Source: Noviherbaspirillum humi
Lineage (GTDB): Bacteria; Pseudomonadota; Gammaproteobacteria; Burkholderiales; Burkholderiaceae_D
Direction: 5' to 3'
Length of the DNA stretch: 57,839 bases
Assembly: GCF_900188095.1 (NCBI RefSeq)
Contig: NZ_FZOT01000021.1
Span: 1-57,839 of the forward strand
Shown here: positions 45,319-54,964 of the stretch, one piece after another
Position numbering within the stretch: the stretch's first letter is position 1
Layout: each line of letters opens with the position of its first letter
Notes under the pieces: generated by a model
Database searches by the model: none
Seen by the model: only the letters and a program-made list of their open reading frames with translations
What the model was told of the DNA's origin: nothing
Translations under genes and position numbers: made by a program

Positions 45319-46143
45319 TCAGCCGACCGCCTGCAGCCGCAGCCAGGCGCGCGGCGACATGCCGGTGCGTTCGGCGAAGGCGCGGCTGAACACCGGCTGG
45401 CTGCTGTAGCCGCTCTCCACCGATACCGACTTCACCGGCTTGCCCCGCATGAGCAATTCCTTGGCCAGTTGCAGGCGGCGGTCGGTCACATAGTCCCCCG
45501 GCGTCTGCCCCACCACGCGGTGGAAATGCGCGGCGAACTTGCTGCGCGACATGCCGGCCAGCGCCGCCAGCGTCTCCAGGCGCCATGCCGCCTGGGGCTG
45601 CTCATGGACGGCGCTCAGGGCCCGCGCCAGCCCGCCGTCGGCAAGGCCTGCCAGCATGCCGGACGACAGCCGGCCGCTGGCCAATTCATGGCGCAGCATC
45701 TGCACGATCAGCACGTCGCACAAGCGGTCGAGGATGATGTCCTGGCCGGCGCCGCCACCGCCGGCTTCGCCGAACAGCAGATCCAGCGTCTGCCCCAGCC
45801 GCGGCGCCTGCGCCAGCGGGACATGAAAGAAGTCGGGCAAGGCCCGGATGAGCGGATTGGCGACGCCGCCATCGAAGGAGATGGCGGCGCACAGCAGCTG
45901 CGCTTCCTTTCCCGGCACCACAAGCCGGTGGCTCATGCCGCGCGGGTAATACGCCACCGTCGGTTGTTCGACCTGCAGCGGCGGCCCCTGCTCATGCTCG
46001 AACACCACGCAACCCGAACGCACCACATGCAGATGGCCGGCTTTGCCGTCCTCGACAAACTCGTTCGCCCCGCAGAATCCGCCGTTGTAGAAAACCCTGG
46101 CATGCAGTGCCTGCCGTCCGAGCAGTGGAGAGATTCTGTCCAT
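45319..46143 (-). CDS. AraC-family transcriptional regulator
   Basis: A 274-residue regulator with an N-terminal cupin-like domain of the AraC_binding_2/cupin_6 type (HLHVVRSGCVVFEHEQ, YYPRGMSHRLVVPG) and two C-terminal helix-turn-helix motifs (LAALAGMSRSKFAAHFHRVV and SVSVESGYSSQPVFSRAFAE). Residues TGMSPRAWLR close the second. ATG 46143 matches the family start. It is divergent from the chemoreceptor gene. Effector unknown. Confidence 0.88.
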   Translation of the reverse strand: MDRISPLLGRQALHARVFYNGGFCGANEFVEDGKAGHLHVVRSGCVVFEHEQGPPLQVEQPTVAYYPRGMSHRLVVPGKEAQLLCAAISFDGGVANPLIRALPDFFHVPLAQAPRLGQTLDLLFGEAGGGGAGQDIILDRLCDVLIVQMLRHELASGRLSSGMLAGLADGGLARALSAVHEQPQAAWRLETLAALAGMSRSKFAAHFHRVVGQTPGDYVTDRRLQLAKELLMRGKPVKSVSVESGYSSQPVFSRAFAERTGMSPRAWLRLQAVG

Positions 46144-46358
46144 GGGTTGATGAAGGGATGGGAGGAAAAGGGATGAATCGCAGACGAAATGCAATGTTTC
46201 AGTATGGCAATTATGCCGCAATTCGTCACAATGGCACATCCTTCATTCAGGCGACCTTCGACCCATCCCGGGCGCAGCGGCCGTCATTCCCTCATGAGTG
46301 ATCGCGACAAGCGCTTGCCGATCAGGCAAGTCCCGGGAAGACATCGGAGACCATCATC

Positions 46359-47876
46359 ATGACGAACCACGACCACCTACACCTCGCCGCGGCCTACCGC
46401 CAGGCGGACCGCCTGATGCTCTGGGCGATCTGGGGACTATTTGCCATCAGCCTCGGCCTTGCGCCGCTGCACGACACCTGGCGCTGGGCCTTCCTGCTCG
46501 GCCTGCCGATGGCGCTGGCGCCGAGCGCCCTGATCCTGCTGCGGCCGGGCGCCTTTCCGACGCGGGCCCTGGCGGCAGCCAGCCTGATGGCCTTCGAGGC
46601 GCTGCACATTCACCAGGCCGCCGGCGTCACCGAGGCGCATTTCGGCGTGTTCGTGCTGCTCGCCTTCCTCGTCGTGTACCGAGACTGGCGGGTGGTGCTG
46701 GTGGCGTCGGGGGTCATCGCCGTCCATCATTTGTCGTTCAGCTATCTGCAGGAATGGGGCTATGGCGTCATCTGCTTCACCCGTCCCGGCCTGGCGGAGG
46801 TCGTCCTGCATGCGGCGTACGTGGTGGTGGAAGCGGGCGTGCTTTGCTATGTGTCGCTGCTGCTTCATCGCGAAGCGCTGCGATCGGCGGAGTTGAACCG
46901 GCGCGTGGGCCAGCTCGCCGCCGGAGACGGCTTGATCGACCTGCGGCCGGCGCCGCAATCCACCCGCAGCGATGCCGGCCGGGCGCTGGAAGACCTGGTC
47001 GGCGTGCTGCACGGCGCCATCGCAGCCGTGCAGCAGGGGTCCTTCGCCATCTCCGATGCGGCGCGCGACATCGCCGAGGGCAATGCCGACTTGTCGGCCC
47101 GCACGCAGCGGCAGTCGGAGGCGCTGATCGCCACCGCCGGCTCGATGCAGCAGATGACGGAGGCGGTGCGCGGCAACGCCAACAGCGCGCGCCAGGCCAA
47201 TGCGCTGGCGCAGTCGGCATCCGACGTGGCGCTGCGCGGCGGCGAGGTGGTGTCGCGCGTGGTGCAGACCATGGATTCGATCGACGCCTCGGCGCGCAAG
47301 ATCACCGACATCATCGGCGTGATCGACGGAATTGCCTTCCAGACGAATATTCTGGCGCTGAACGCGGCGGTGGAGGCGGCCCGCGCCGGCGAGCAGGGCA
47401 GGGGGTTTGCCGTGGTGGCGGCCGAAGTGCGCAGCCTGGCCCAGCGCTCGGCCGCCGCCGCCAAGGACATCAAGCGCCTGATCGAGGATTCGGTCGACAA
47501 GGTGCAGACCGGTACCCGGCTGGTGGCCGATGCCGGCACGACGATGGAAGACATCGTGGCCGGGATCGGCCGCGTCACCGGCATCATGGGCGATATCCTG
47601 GCGTCGAGCGAGGCGCAGAGCCGCGGCATCGAGCAGGTTAATGCGGCGCTGCGCGACATGGATGGCGTGGCCCAGGAAAACGCCGCCCTGGTGGAACAGG
47701 CGTCGCATGCCGCGCAGGGCCTGAGCGAGCAGGCGCAGCGCCTGGTGCAGGTCGTGCAGGTGTTCCGGCTCGCTGCCGAGGGCGCGCAGGTTCGCATGCC
47801 GGCCAGGCCCGCGGCTCCTGCGTTGCCCGCGGCGCTTGCCAGGGCTGCGCCGCGCGTTCGCATCGGCATGGCTTGA
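46359..47876 (+). CDS. Methyl-accepting chemotaxis protein with a polytopic His-rich membrane domain
   Basis: A 505-residue chemoreceptor. Residues 20-170 contain about six membrane segments and no periplasmic ligand domain. Histidines cluster in or beside the membrane: H83 and H85 (ALHIHQ), H94 (EAHFGVF), H123 and H124 (AVHHLSF). The signalling domain follows, with the hairpin tip [23 protein letters not shown] and [15 protein letters not shown] intact, so it can couple to CheA/CheW. No CheR-tethering pentapeptide at the C-terminus. GGAGACC precedes the ATG. It probably senses a small, membrane-soluble or redox cue; this is inference. Confidence 0.88.
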   Translation: MTNHDHLHLAAAYRQADRLMLWAIWGLFAISLGLAPLHDTWRWAFLLGLPMALAPSALILLRPGAFPTRALAAASLMAFEALHIHQAAGVTEAHFGVFVLLAFLVVYRDWRVVLVASGVIAVHHLSFSYLQEWGYGVICFTRPGLAEVVLHAAYVVVEAGVLCYVSLLLHREALRSAELNRRVGQLAAGDGLIDLRPAPQSTRSDAGRALEDLVGVLHGAIAAVQQGSFAISDAARDIAEGNADLSARTQRQSEALIATAGSMQQMTEAVRGNANSARQANALAQSASDVALRGGEVVSRVVQTMDSIDASARKITDIIGVIDGIAFQTNILALNAAVEAARAGEQGRGFAVVAAEVRSLAQRSAAAAKDIKRLIEDSVDKVQTGTRLVADAGTTMEDIVAGIGRVTGIMGDILASSEAQSRGIEQVNAALRDMDGVAQENAALVEQASHAAQGLSEQAQRLVQVVQVFRLAAEGAQVRMPARPAAPALPAALARAAPRVRIGMA

Positions 47877-47994
47877 AGGCGGGGCAATATCGGCGGCTGC
47901 CGCGCAGGCGCCGCGGATGCTAATCTATCCCTCCTGATGCGCCCGCCGGATGGCGGGCGCTTGCCGCCAACGCATTCCCCCTCCCGGACCCGCC

Positions 47995-49281
47995 ATGCTC
48001 GATCTGCTGATACACGACGCCACCTTCCCCGACGGCCGCACCCGCATGGGCGTGGCGGTGCGCGAGGGCCGCATCGTCGACGTGCGGGAAGGATTGTCGC
48101 CATCGGACGCGACGGCGCGGCGGATTGTGGATGCTCGGGGCCAGCTGCTGAGCACGCCTTTCGTCGATGCCCATTTCCACATGGACGCCACGCTCAGCTA
48201 CGGCCTGCCGCGCGTGAACCAGAGCGGCACCCTGCTGGAGGGCATTGCGCTGTGGGGCGAACTCAAGCCGCTGCTGGCGCAGGAAGCGCTGATCGAGCGG
48301 GCGATGACCTACTGCGACTGGGCGGTGGCGCGCGGCCTGCTCGCCATCCGCACCCATGTCGACATCTGCGATCCGAGCCTGCTGGCGGTGGAGGCGCTGC
48401 TGGAAGTCAGGCGCCGGGTGGCGCCCTATCTCGATCTGCAGCTGGTGGCCTTTCCGCAGGATGGCGTGCTGCGCGCGCCGAACGCATTCGAGAACCTGAA
48501 GCGCGCGCTGGCCATGGGCGTGGACGTCGTCGGCGGGATTCCGCATTTCGAGCGCACCATGGCCGATGGCGCGCTCAGCGTGAAGCTGCTGTGCGAGCTG
48601 GCGGCGGAGCAGGGCAGGATGGTGGACATGCATTGCGACGAGAGCGACGATCCGCTGTCGCGCCATGTCGAGACGCTCGCCTATGAAACCCAGCGGCTCG
48701 GCCTGCAGGGTCGGGTCACCGGCTCGCACCTGACCTCCATGCACAGCATGGACAACTACTACGTCAGCAAGCTGATCCCGCTGATGGCGGAAGCGGGGCT
48801 GAATGCGATTGCCAATCCGCTCATCAACATCACCCTGCAGGGCCGGCACGATACCTACCCGAAGCGGCGCGGCATGACCCGCGTGCCGGAGCTGATGGCG
48901 GCCGGCCTGACGGTGGCCTTCGGCCATGACTGCGTGATGGATCCCTGGTACGGCCTCGGCAGCGCCAGCATGCTGGAAGTGGCTCACATGGGCTTGCATG
49001 TGGCGCAGATGACCGGCCAGCAGGCGATGCGGCAATGCTTCGACGCGGTCACCGTCAACCCGGCGCGCATCCTCGGCCTGGATCATGTCGGCCTGGAAGC
49101 GGGCAGGGCGGCCAGCTTCGTGCTGCTGCAGGCGCGCGATCCGATCGAGGCGATCCGGCTGCGCGCGCCCTGCCTGCAGGTGTATTCGCGCGGCAGGCTG
49201 GTGGCGGAAAATCCGCCGCAGGAAGCGACGCTGCACCTGCCGGGGCGGCCGCAGCGCACCACCTTCCAGACCGGGACCTGA
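47995..49281 (+). CDS. Cytosine-deaminase-like metal-dependent hydrolase
   Basis: A 428-residue amidohydrolase of the cytosine deaminase (CodA) family. Metal ligands appear in DAHFHMDATLSYG, HCDES, GSHLTSMHSMD and AFGHDCVMDPWYG. Members hydrolyse amino or amide groups on pyrimidines, triazines or related rings; the substrate here is unknown. ATG 47995 matches the family N-terminus; the frame is open from 47950. It is followed by a CitMHS transporter 254 bp later on the same strand, not by a cytosine permease. Confidence 0.82.
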   Translation: MLDLLIHDATFPDGRTRMGVAVREGRIVDVREGLSPSDATARRIVDARGQLLSTPFVDAHFHMDATLSYGLPRVNQSGTLLEGIALWGELKPLLAQEALIERAMTYCDWAVARGLLAIRTHVDICDPSLLAVEALLEVRRRVAPYLDLQLVAFPQDGVLRAPNAFENLKRALAMGVDVVGGIPHFERTMADGALSVKLLCELAAEQGRMVDMHCDESDDPLSRHVETLAYETQRLGLQGRVTGSHLTSMHSMDNYYVSKLIPLMAEAGLNAIANPLINITLQGRHDTYPKRRGMTRVPELMAAGLTVAFGHDCVMDPWYGLGSASMLEVAHMGLHVAQMTGQQAMRQCFDAVTVNPARILGLDHVGLEAGRAASFVLLQARDPIEAIRLRAPCLQVYSRGRLVAENPPQEATLHLPGRPQRTTFQTGT

Positions 49282-49535
49282 GGCGGTTCGCCCATCGTCC
49301 TCGTCCTGCACGGAACTTTCCTCCGATCATGAAACGCCGCGTCCAAGCGGCGCCCGCCCGCATCCACGCTGAAATCCGTTTTTTCCGCTGAAAGCCTTTT
49401 GAAAGGCTGGAATCGCTATAGTGCGCGCCGACCCGACCGGTTGTGGCGGCTTCGTTGCGGCCGACCGGCTTTCGGCTTTCCGCCTTTTCGGCGCGGCGCG
49501 GAGCCCGCCACAATGCTGCCTCACGAGACGTTCAC

Positions 49536-50849
49536 ATGCTCACTCTGCTCGCCTATTCGATGGTCGTGGTCTTCATGTTCCTCATCATGACCAAGCGGCT
49601 GCCGGCCCTGACGGCCCTCATCCTCGTGCCCATCGCCTTCGCCCTGATGGGCGGCTTCGGCAAGGACCTGGGTCCGATGATGCTGTCCGGCATCAAGAAC
49701 CTGGCGCCGACCGGCATCATGCTGATGTTCGCCATCCTCTACTTCGGCATCATGATCGATGCCGGCCTGTTCGATCCGGTGGTGCGCAAGATCCTGAAGC
49801 TGGTGCATGGCGACCCGATGAAGATCGTGGTCGGCACCGCCGTGCTGGCCATGATCGTCTCCCTCGACGGCGACGGCTCCACCACCTACATGATCACCGT
49901 GTCGGCCATGCTGCCGCTCTACCAGCGCCTCGGCATCAACCGCATGGTGCTGGCCTGCGTCATCATGCTGGCCGGCGGCGTGTTCAACATCCTGCCCTGG
50001 GGCGGCCCGACGGCGCGCGCCGCCAGCGCCCTCGGCGTCGATGTCGGCGCCATCTTCGTGCCGATGATTCCGGCCATGATCTTCAGCGCCGCCTGGGTGC
50101 TGTTCGTCGCCTGGATGCTGGGCAAGAAGGAACGCGCCCGCCTCGGCACCATCGCCATGCCCGGCGCCGGTTCCGGCGAACAGCCCTCGGCAAGCCTGGT
50201 GAGGCTGAGCGACCCCGCGACCGCGCGTCCGCACCTGCTGTGGGTGAATGCCGGCCTTACCGTCGCCCTGCTCGGCCTGCTGATCTGGGGCGCCTTCCCG
50301 CTGCCGGTCCTGTTCATGGTCGCCTTCGCCATCGCCATCGTGATCAACTACCCGCAGCTGGACGAGCAGAAGGAGCGCATCGCCACCCATGCCGCCAATG
50401 CCTTGCCGGTGGTGGCGCTGATCTTCGCCGCCGGCGTGTTCGTCGGCATCCTGTCCGGCACCAAGATGGTGGATGCCATCGCCCACAGCGTGATCGAAGC
50501 GATTCCGCCCTCGCTCGGGCCCTACATGGCGACCGTGACCGGCATCCTCAGCATACCGTTCACCTTCTTCATCTCCAACGATGCCTTCTATTTCGGCGTC
50601 GTGCCCATCCTGGCCAAGGCCGCCGCGGTGTACGGCATCAGCGCCGCCGAGATCGGCCGCGCCTCCATCGTCGGCCAGCCGGTGCACCTGCTGAGCCCGC
50701 TGGTGGCCTCAACCTACCTGCTGGTGGGCATGGCCAAGGTCGAGTTCGGCGACCACCAGCGCTACACCCTGATGTGGTCGCTGTCGGCATCGGTGGTGAT
50801 GTTCCTCGGCGCGATGCTGTGCGGCGTGATTCCGTTCGTGATGCGCTGA
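49536..50849 (+). CDS. CitMHS-family citrate/metal transporter
   Basis: A 437-residue polytopic membrane protein of the CitMHS family, which co-transports citrate complexed with a divalent cation and protons. Hallmarks are ALIPVAFALMGG-like LVPIAFALMGGFG near residue 30, SLDGDGSTTYMITVSAMLPLY and FFISNDAFYFGVVP. ATG 49536 begins at the first hydrophobic segment. Its end is 2 bp from the convergent LysR gene. Citrate is the family substrate, but other metal-chelating hydroxy acids are possible. Confidence 0.88.
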   Translation: MLTLLAYSMVVVFMFLIMTKRLPALTALILVPIAFALMGGFGKDLGPMMLSGIKNLAPTGIMLMFAILYFGIMIDAGLFDPVVRKILKLVHGDPMKIVVGTAVLAMIVSLDGDGSTTYMITVSAMLPLYQRLGINRMVLACVIMLAGGVFNILPWGGPTARAASALGVDVGAIFVPMIPAMIFSAAWVLFVAWMLGKKERARLGTIAMPGAGSGEQPSASLVRLSDPATARPHLLWVNAGLTVALLGLLIWGAFPLPVLFMVAFAIAIVINYPQLDEQKERIATHAANALPVVALIFAAGVFVGILSGTKMVDAIAHSVIEAIPPSLGPYMATVTGILSIPFTFFISNDAFYFGVVPILAKAAAVYGISAAEIGRASIVGQPVHLLSPLVASTYLLVGMAKVEFGDHQRYTLMWSLSASVVMFLGAMLCGVIPFVMR

Positions 50850-50851
50850 CT

Positions 50852-51757
50852 TCATTCTCGCTTCATTGCCCCGCGCACTTCCTCCGCAATATCGAAGAAT
50901 GCCCGGGTGAGTGCGCTCGGCTCGTTCGCCCGGCGGACCAGGGCAAAGTGAGTGAGGGCCTGAGCGGACTCGATCAATCGTAACCGGGTCCCCTTTATGT
51001 CGATGCTGCCGAATACCTCGGGCAGTATCGAAATGCCGCATCCTGCCGCGACCAGCCCGATGATGGTGGCCGCTTCGCGCGCTTCCATCACCACCTTGGG
51101 CTCGAATCCCGCCTCGGTGCACAGGCGAAAGATATAAGGGTTCAGGGTGGTTCCCTCGTCGCGCGGAATCATGATGAACTCCTCGTTCCTGAGATCGCCG
51201 ATGTCGATCCGGGCGGCCGTTGCCAGGCGATGTTTCTCGGGCAGGAAAACGGCGAGCTGGTGGTTCTGCAGCTTCATCAGCGCCAGGTTGGGCGGAACAT
51301 CGAGTTCCAGCGGGCGTATGAAACCGATATCGAGCGCGTAGTCGTGAAGCGCCTCGACCTGCAGCAATGTCGGTATCTCCCGCAACACCAGGTTCACCTT
51401 CGGAAACTTGCGCCGATAGGCGTTGATGATCTTGGGAAAAATCGGGGTGAACGCGGCCGATTTTATGAAGCCGATCTTCAGCTCGCCCATTTCGCCCCGT
51501 TCCACCCGTCGGGCGGCATCGGCGGCGCTCGCCGACAAGGCGAGAATCTTCTGCGCGTCCTGCAGGAAGGTCCTTCCCGCCTCAGTGAGCCTGATGGATC
51601 GCTTGGAGCGATCGAACAGGATCGCGCCGATTTCTTCTTCCAGCGCCTGGATCTGCTGGCTCAGCGGCGGCTGGCCGATGTGCAGCCGCTCCGCGGCCCG
51701 CGTGAACGACAGCTCTTCCGCAACGGCAACGAAATATCGCAGGTGGCGCAGCTCCAT
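50852..51757 (-). CDS. LysR-family regulator of the hydroxy-acid operon
   Basis: A 301-residue LysR protein of standard length with an N-terminal winged helix (MELRHLRYFVAVAEELSFTR, LSQQIQALEEEIGAILFDR) and the type-2 periplasmic-binding-like effector domain. It is divergent from the aldolase gene at 51869 with 111 bp between, so it most likely controls that operon and itself through the palindrome at 51809-51827. Confidence 0.92.
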   Translation of the reverse strand: MELRHLRYFVAVAEELSFTRAAERLHIGQPPLSQQIQALEEEIGAILFDRSKRSIRLTEAGRTFLQDAQKILALSASAADAARRVERGEMGELKIGFIKSAAFTPIFPKIINAYRRKFPKVNLVLREIPTLLQVEALHDYALDIGFIRPLELDVPPNLALMKLQNHQLAVFLPEKHRLATAARIDIGDLRNEEFIMIPRDEGTTLNPYIFRLCTEAGFEPKVVMEAREAATIIGLVAAGCGISILPEVFGSIDIKGTRLRLIESAQALTHFALVRRANEPSALTRAFFDIAEEVRGAMKRE

Positions 51758-51808
51758 GAGACCTATCTTTTTAAAATATGGAATTACGATAAAAGATATA
51801 TTAGACGG

Positions 51809-51827
51809 ATAGGTTGCGCAACCCTAT
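51809..51827. promoter_or_regulatory. Candidate LysR operator palindrome
   Basis: ATAGGTTGCGCAACCCTAT contains the perfect 12-bp palindrome GGTTGCGCAACC at 51812-51823, extended by AT-rich partial arms. It is the only strong dyad in the 111-bp divergent region and sits 42 bases before the plus-strand ATG. It fits the T-N11-A form of LysR sites. Confidence 0.55.
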
Positions 51828-51868
51828 GATAGGCCCACTGACCCTGCCTACAATCAAAGGAGACCGCC

Positions 51869-52546
51869 ATGTCAAACGTGGGCCTGCGCATCAATGAAAG
51901 CATCGTCCGTCCCGAGAAAAGCCTGATCGAACAATTCCGGGGCCTGCCCGTCGCGAACATCGGCGACAGCATCAACCGCACGTTCTGCCTGAACGCCGCC
52001 ATCCGGCCGTTCAACGACAATCCCCTGCTCGGTCCGGCGCTGACCGTGAAAGTGCGGCCCGGCGACAATCTCCTGCTGCACAAGGCGCTCGACATGGCCA
52101 AGCCCGGCGACATCATCGTGGTCGACGGGCAGGGCGAAACCGCGAACGCGCTCATCGGCGAGCTGATGGTGCTGTGGGCCATCAAGCTCGGCATCGGCGG
52201 CTTTGTCATCGATGGCGCGATCCGCGATGTCACCCGCCTGCGTTCCGTCGGCATTCCCGTCTATGCGGCCGGCGTCACGCCCGCCGGTCCCTACAAGGAC
52301 GGACCGGGTGAAATCAATCATCCGGTGGTGTGCGGCGGCGTCGTGGTGAACCCCGGCGATATCGTGGTGGGCGATGCGGACGGCATCGTCGTCATCCAGC
52401 CCCAGGACGCCAAGGCGGTGCTCGAAAAGGCCAGGGCCAAGTCGCAAGCCGAGCAGCAGACGCTCATCGACATCGAGAACGGCAGCTGGGACAGGACGTG
52501 GGTCGACGCGGCGCTGAAAGAAAAAGGCTGCGGCGGGATTCGATAA
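51869..52546 (+). CDS. RraA-like aldolase (HMG/CHA aldolase family)
   Basis: A 225-residue relative of LigK from this window. It keeps PGDIIVVDGQGETANALIGE and the catalytic Arg-Asp in IDGAIRDVTRL, with VNPGDIVVGDADGIVVI near the end. It probably cleaves a 4-hydroxy-2-oxo acid to pyruvate, or decarboxylates oxaloacetate, in the cytoplasm. AAGGAGACC lies before the ATG. First gene of an operon with two hydroxy-acid oxidases, a hydroxy-acid dehydrogenase and a Bug protein. The exact substrate is unknown. Confidence 0.85.
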   Translation: MSNVGLRINESIVRPEKSLIEQFRGLPVANIGDSINRTFCLNAAIRPFNDNPLLGPALTVKVRPGDNLLLHKALDMAKPGDIIVVDGQGETANALIGELMVLWAIKLGIGGFVIDGAIRDVTRLRSVGIPVYAAGVTPAGPYKDGPGEINHPVVCGGVVVNPGDIVVGDADGIVVIQPQDAKAVLEKARAKSQAEQQTLIDIENGSWDRTWVDAALKEKGCGGIR

Positions 52547-52555
52547 GGCGCCGCC

Positions 52556-53809
52556 ATGCCGACGCATGCCGAACCCATGGACGCCACTGATCGCGCCGGG
52601 AAGGCGCCCGCGATCCCGGCGCCGGCCAAGCCGGCCCGACGACTGCGCAAGGTATTGTGCCTGGACGATTTCGAGGTGCTGGCACGGTCGCATCTTCCCC
52701 ACCCCATCTTCGGCTACATCGCCGGCGCGGCGGAGACCAATGCGTCGCTGCGCTTCAACCAGGACAGCTTCCAGCGATATGCGTTCGTGCCGAGCGTCAT
52801 GGTCGATGTCTCGACGCGCTCGCAGGCGGTGGAACTGTTCGGGCGCACCTACGCCTCCCCCTTCGGCATCGCCCCCATGGGCTTGAGCGCGCTGTCGGCC
52901 TATCGCGGCGACATCGTGATGGCGCAGGCGGCGGACCAGGCCGGCGTCCCGATGATCATGAGCGGATCGTCCCTGATCCGCCTGGAAGAAGTGGCGCAGG
53001 CATCGAGGAGCACCTGGTTCCAGGCGTATCTGCCAGGCCACGCCGACCAGATCACGGCGCTGATCGAACGGGTCGGGCGCGCCGGCTTTTCCACGCTGGT
53101 CATCACGGTGGACACGCCGGCGGCGGCGAACCGGGAGAACAACGTGCGCGCCGGCTTTTCCACGCCCCTGCGCCCGACGCCGCGCCTGGCCTGGGATGGC
53201 CTCACCCGGCCTTCCTGGCTGTTCGGCACCTTCCTGCGCACGCTGCTCAAGCATGGCATGCCGCATTTCGAAAACAATTATGCGATCCGCGGCGCGCCCA
53301 TCCTGTCGCCCACCGTGGTGAGGGACTTCTCGGACCGCGGCCACTTCACCTGGGAACACCTGAAGCGCATCCGTGCGCAATGGCAGGGACCGCTGGTGAT
53401 CAAGGGCGTGCTCAACCGGAACGACGCCATCAGCGCCTGCCGGGCGGGCGTCGACGGCATCATCGTCTCGAATCACGGCGGCCGCCAGCTCGATGGCAGC
53501 GTCGCGCCCCTGCGCATGCTGCCGGACATCGTCGAGGCAGCGGGGAACATCCCGGTCATGCTGGACAGCGGCGTCAGGCGCGGCTCCGATGTCCTGAAAG
53601 CGATGGCCCTGGGCGCACGCATGGTCTTCGTCGGCCGGCCGTTTGCCTATGCCGCCGCGGTTGCCGGCAAGGATGGCGTCGGCCACGGCATCCGGCTCCT
53701 GAGCGAAGAAGTGTCCCGCAACATGGCGATGCTCGGCATCCGCCGCCTGGCCGACATGACCGCCGACAGGCTGGTGCTTGCCGACGACTTTCGGCCGCCC
53801 ATCATCTGA
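52556..53809 (+). CDS. FMN-dependent alpha-hydroxy-acid oxidase/dehydrogenase
   Basis: A 417-residue (S)-2-hydroxy-acid dehydrogenase of the lactate/glycolate/mandelate family. FMN and active-site motifs include FGIAPMGLSALSAYRGD, LVITVDTPAAANRENN, VIKGVLNRNDAI and the catalytic-histidine loop SNHGGRQLDGS, then DSGVRRGSDVLKAMALGARM. About 40 residues precede the usual family start, with several possible ATGs (52556, 52565, 52577). It follows the aldolase by 9 bp. It oxidises an L-2-hydroxy acid to the 2-oxo acid. Confidence 0.9.
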   Translation: MPTHAEPMDATDRAGKAPAIPAPAKPARRLRKVLCLDDFEVLARSHLPHPIFGYIAGAAETNASLRFNQDSFQRYAFVPSVMVDVSTRSQAVELFGRTYASPFGIAPMGLSALSAYRGDIVMAQAADQAGVPMIMSGSSLIRLEEVAQASRSTWFQAYLPGHADQITALIERVGRAGFSTLVITVDTPAAANRENNVRAGFSTPLRPTPRLAWDGLTRPSWLFGTFLRTLLKHGMPHFENNYAIRGAPILSPTVVRDFSDRGHFTWEHLKRIRAQWQGPLVIKGVLNRNDAISACRAGVDGIIVSNHGGRQLDGSVAPLRMLPDIVEAAGNIPVMLDSGVRRGSDVLKAMALGARMVFVGRPFAYAAAVAGKDGVGHGIRLLSEEVSRNMAMLGIRRLADMTADRLVLADDFRPPII

Positions 53810-53834
53810 AGCCAACAACAAGGAAGGATTAGCC

Positions 53835-54881
53835 ATGGCAGTGCAAAAGAAGGTGGTCCGCTCGGGCACCTGGACCAACCCTATCTTCGACAAGATGCTC
53901 GGCGAGCAGCCCGGCATCGATCTGGACGTGTTCAAGATCGCGGGCGCCGATGAGGAGGCGTGGGCAAAGCTGGCGCAGGCCCATGTGTATCACGTGTTCG
54001 CGGCCAAAGATGAATTGCCGCGCCACTGGCACGTGACCGCAGACTTGCTGCGCCGGTGCCCGAACCTGCTTCTCGTGTCCTCGTCCGGCGCAGGCTATGA
54101 CACGATCGACGTCGACGCCTGCACGGCGGCCGGCGTGGCGGTGGTGAACCAGGCGGGGGGCAATGCGATGTCGGTTGCCGAGCAAACCATCGGCCTGCTC
54201 ATCGGCGTTTCCCGGCGCCTGATGGAGCAGGATCGCGGCTTGCGCGAAGGGCGGAAGTTCAGTCGGGAAGACGTGATGGGACACGACATCGGCGGCCGCA
54301 CCATCGGACTGGTGGGCATGGGCCATATCGGCACAGCGGTAGCGAGGCTGGCGCGCGCCTTCAACATGACCGTGCTGGCATATGACCCCTACCTGAACGC
54401 CGAAGAGATCGCGCGACGCGGCGCCGCCGCCGCGACCTTTGAAGAATTGCTGTCCCGGTCGGACATCGTTTCCCTGCATTGCCCCCGGACGAAGGAAACG
54501 ACCCGGATGTTCGACGCGCAGGCGTTTGCCGGCATGCGCCCAGGCGCCCTGTTCATCACCACCGCGCGGGGCGGCATCCATGACGAGGCGGCGCTGTTCG
54601 ATGCGCTCAAGTCCGGCCATCTCGCGGGCGCCGGCCTGGACGTGTGGGATTTCGAGCCCCCGCCCGCCGATCATCCGCTGCTGAGCCTGCCGAACGTGGT
54701 CGCCAGCCACCATACCGCGGGCGTTTCCCATGAAGCGCGGTACAACATCGCCAAGGTCGCGGCGGAACAGATCCTCGAGGTCCTCGACGGCGAAAGGCCG
54801 GCGCGGCTGATCAACCCCGAAGTGTGGCCGGTCTATGCGAAGCGGTTCGCGCACGCACTGCAATCGGCAGCAAACGCCTGA
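53835..54881 (+). CDS. D-2-hydroxyacid dehydrogenase (NAD-dependent)
   Basis: A 348-residue D-isomer 2-hydroxyacid dehydrogenase. The Rossmann glycine motif is VGMGHIGTAVARLA. The catalytic arginine, glutamate and histidine lie in TTARGGIHDEAAL, LDVWDFEPPPADHPL and SHHTAGVSHEAR. AAGGATTAGCC precedes ATG 53835. It sits 25 bp after the FMN oxidase. It reversibly reduces a 2-oxo acid to the D-hydroxy acid, so with the oxidase it could interconvert enantiomers. Confidence 0.9.
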   Translation: MAVQKKVVRSGTWTNPIFDKMLGEQPGIDLDVFKIAGADEEAWAKLAQAHVYHVFAAKDELPRHWHVTADLLRRCPNLLLVSSSGAGYDTIDVDACTAAGVAVVNQAGGNAMSVAEQTIGLLIGVSRRLMEQDRGLREGRKFSREDVMGHDIGGRTIGLVGMGHIGTAVARLARAFNMTVLAYDPYLNAEEIARRGAAAATFEELLSRSDIVSLHCPRTKETTRMFDAQAFAGMRPGALFITTARGGIHDEAALFDALKSGHLAGAGLDVWDFEPPPADHPLLSLPNVVASHHTAGVSHEARYNIAKVAAEQILEVLDGERPARLINPEVWPVYAKRFAHALQSAANA

Positions 54882-54964
54882 TTAACGCTCGGTACGGCGC
54901 CGCATCCCGCTTGCGCCGCATCCCGCATGAAGAGAAGCACCATCCAATAAACAGGAGACAGATC

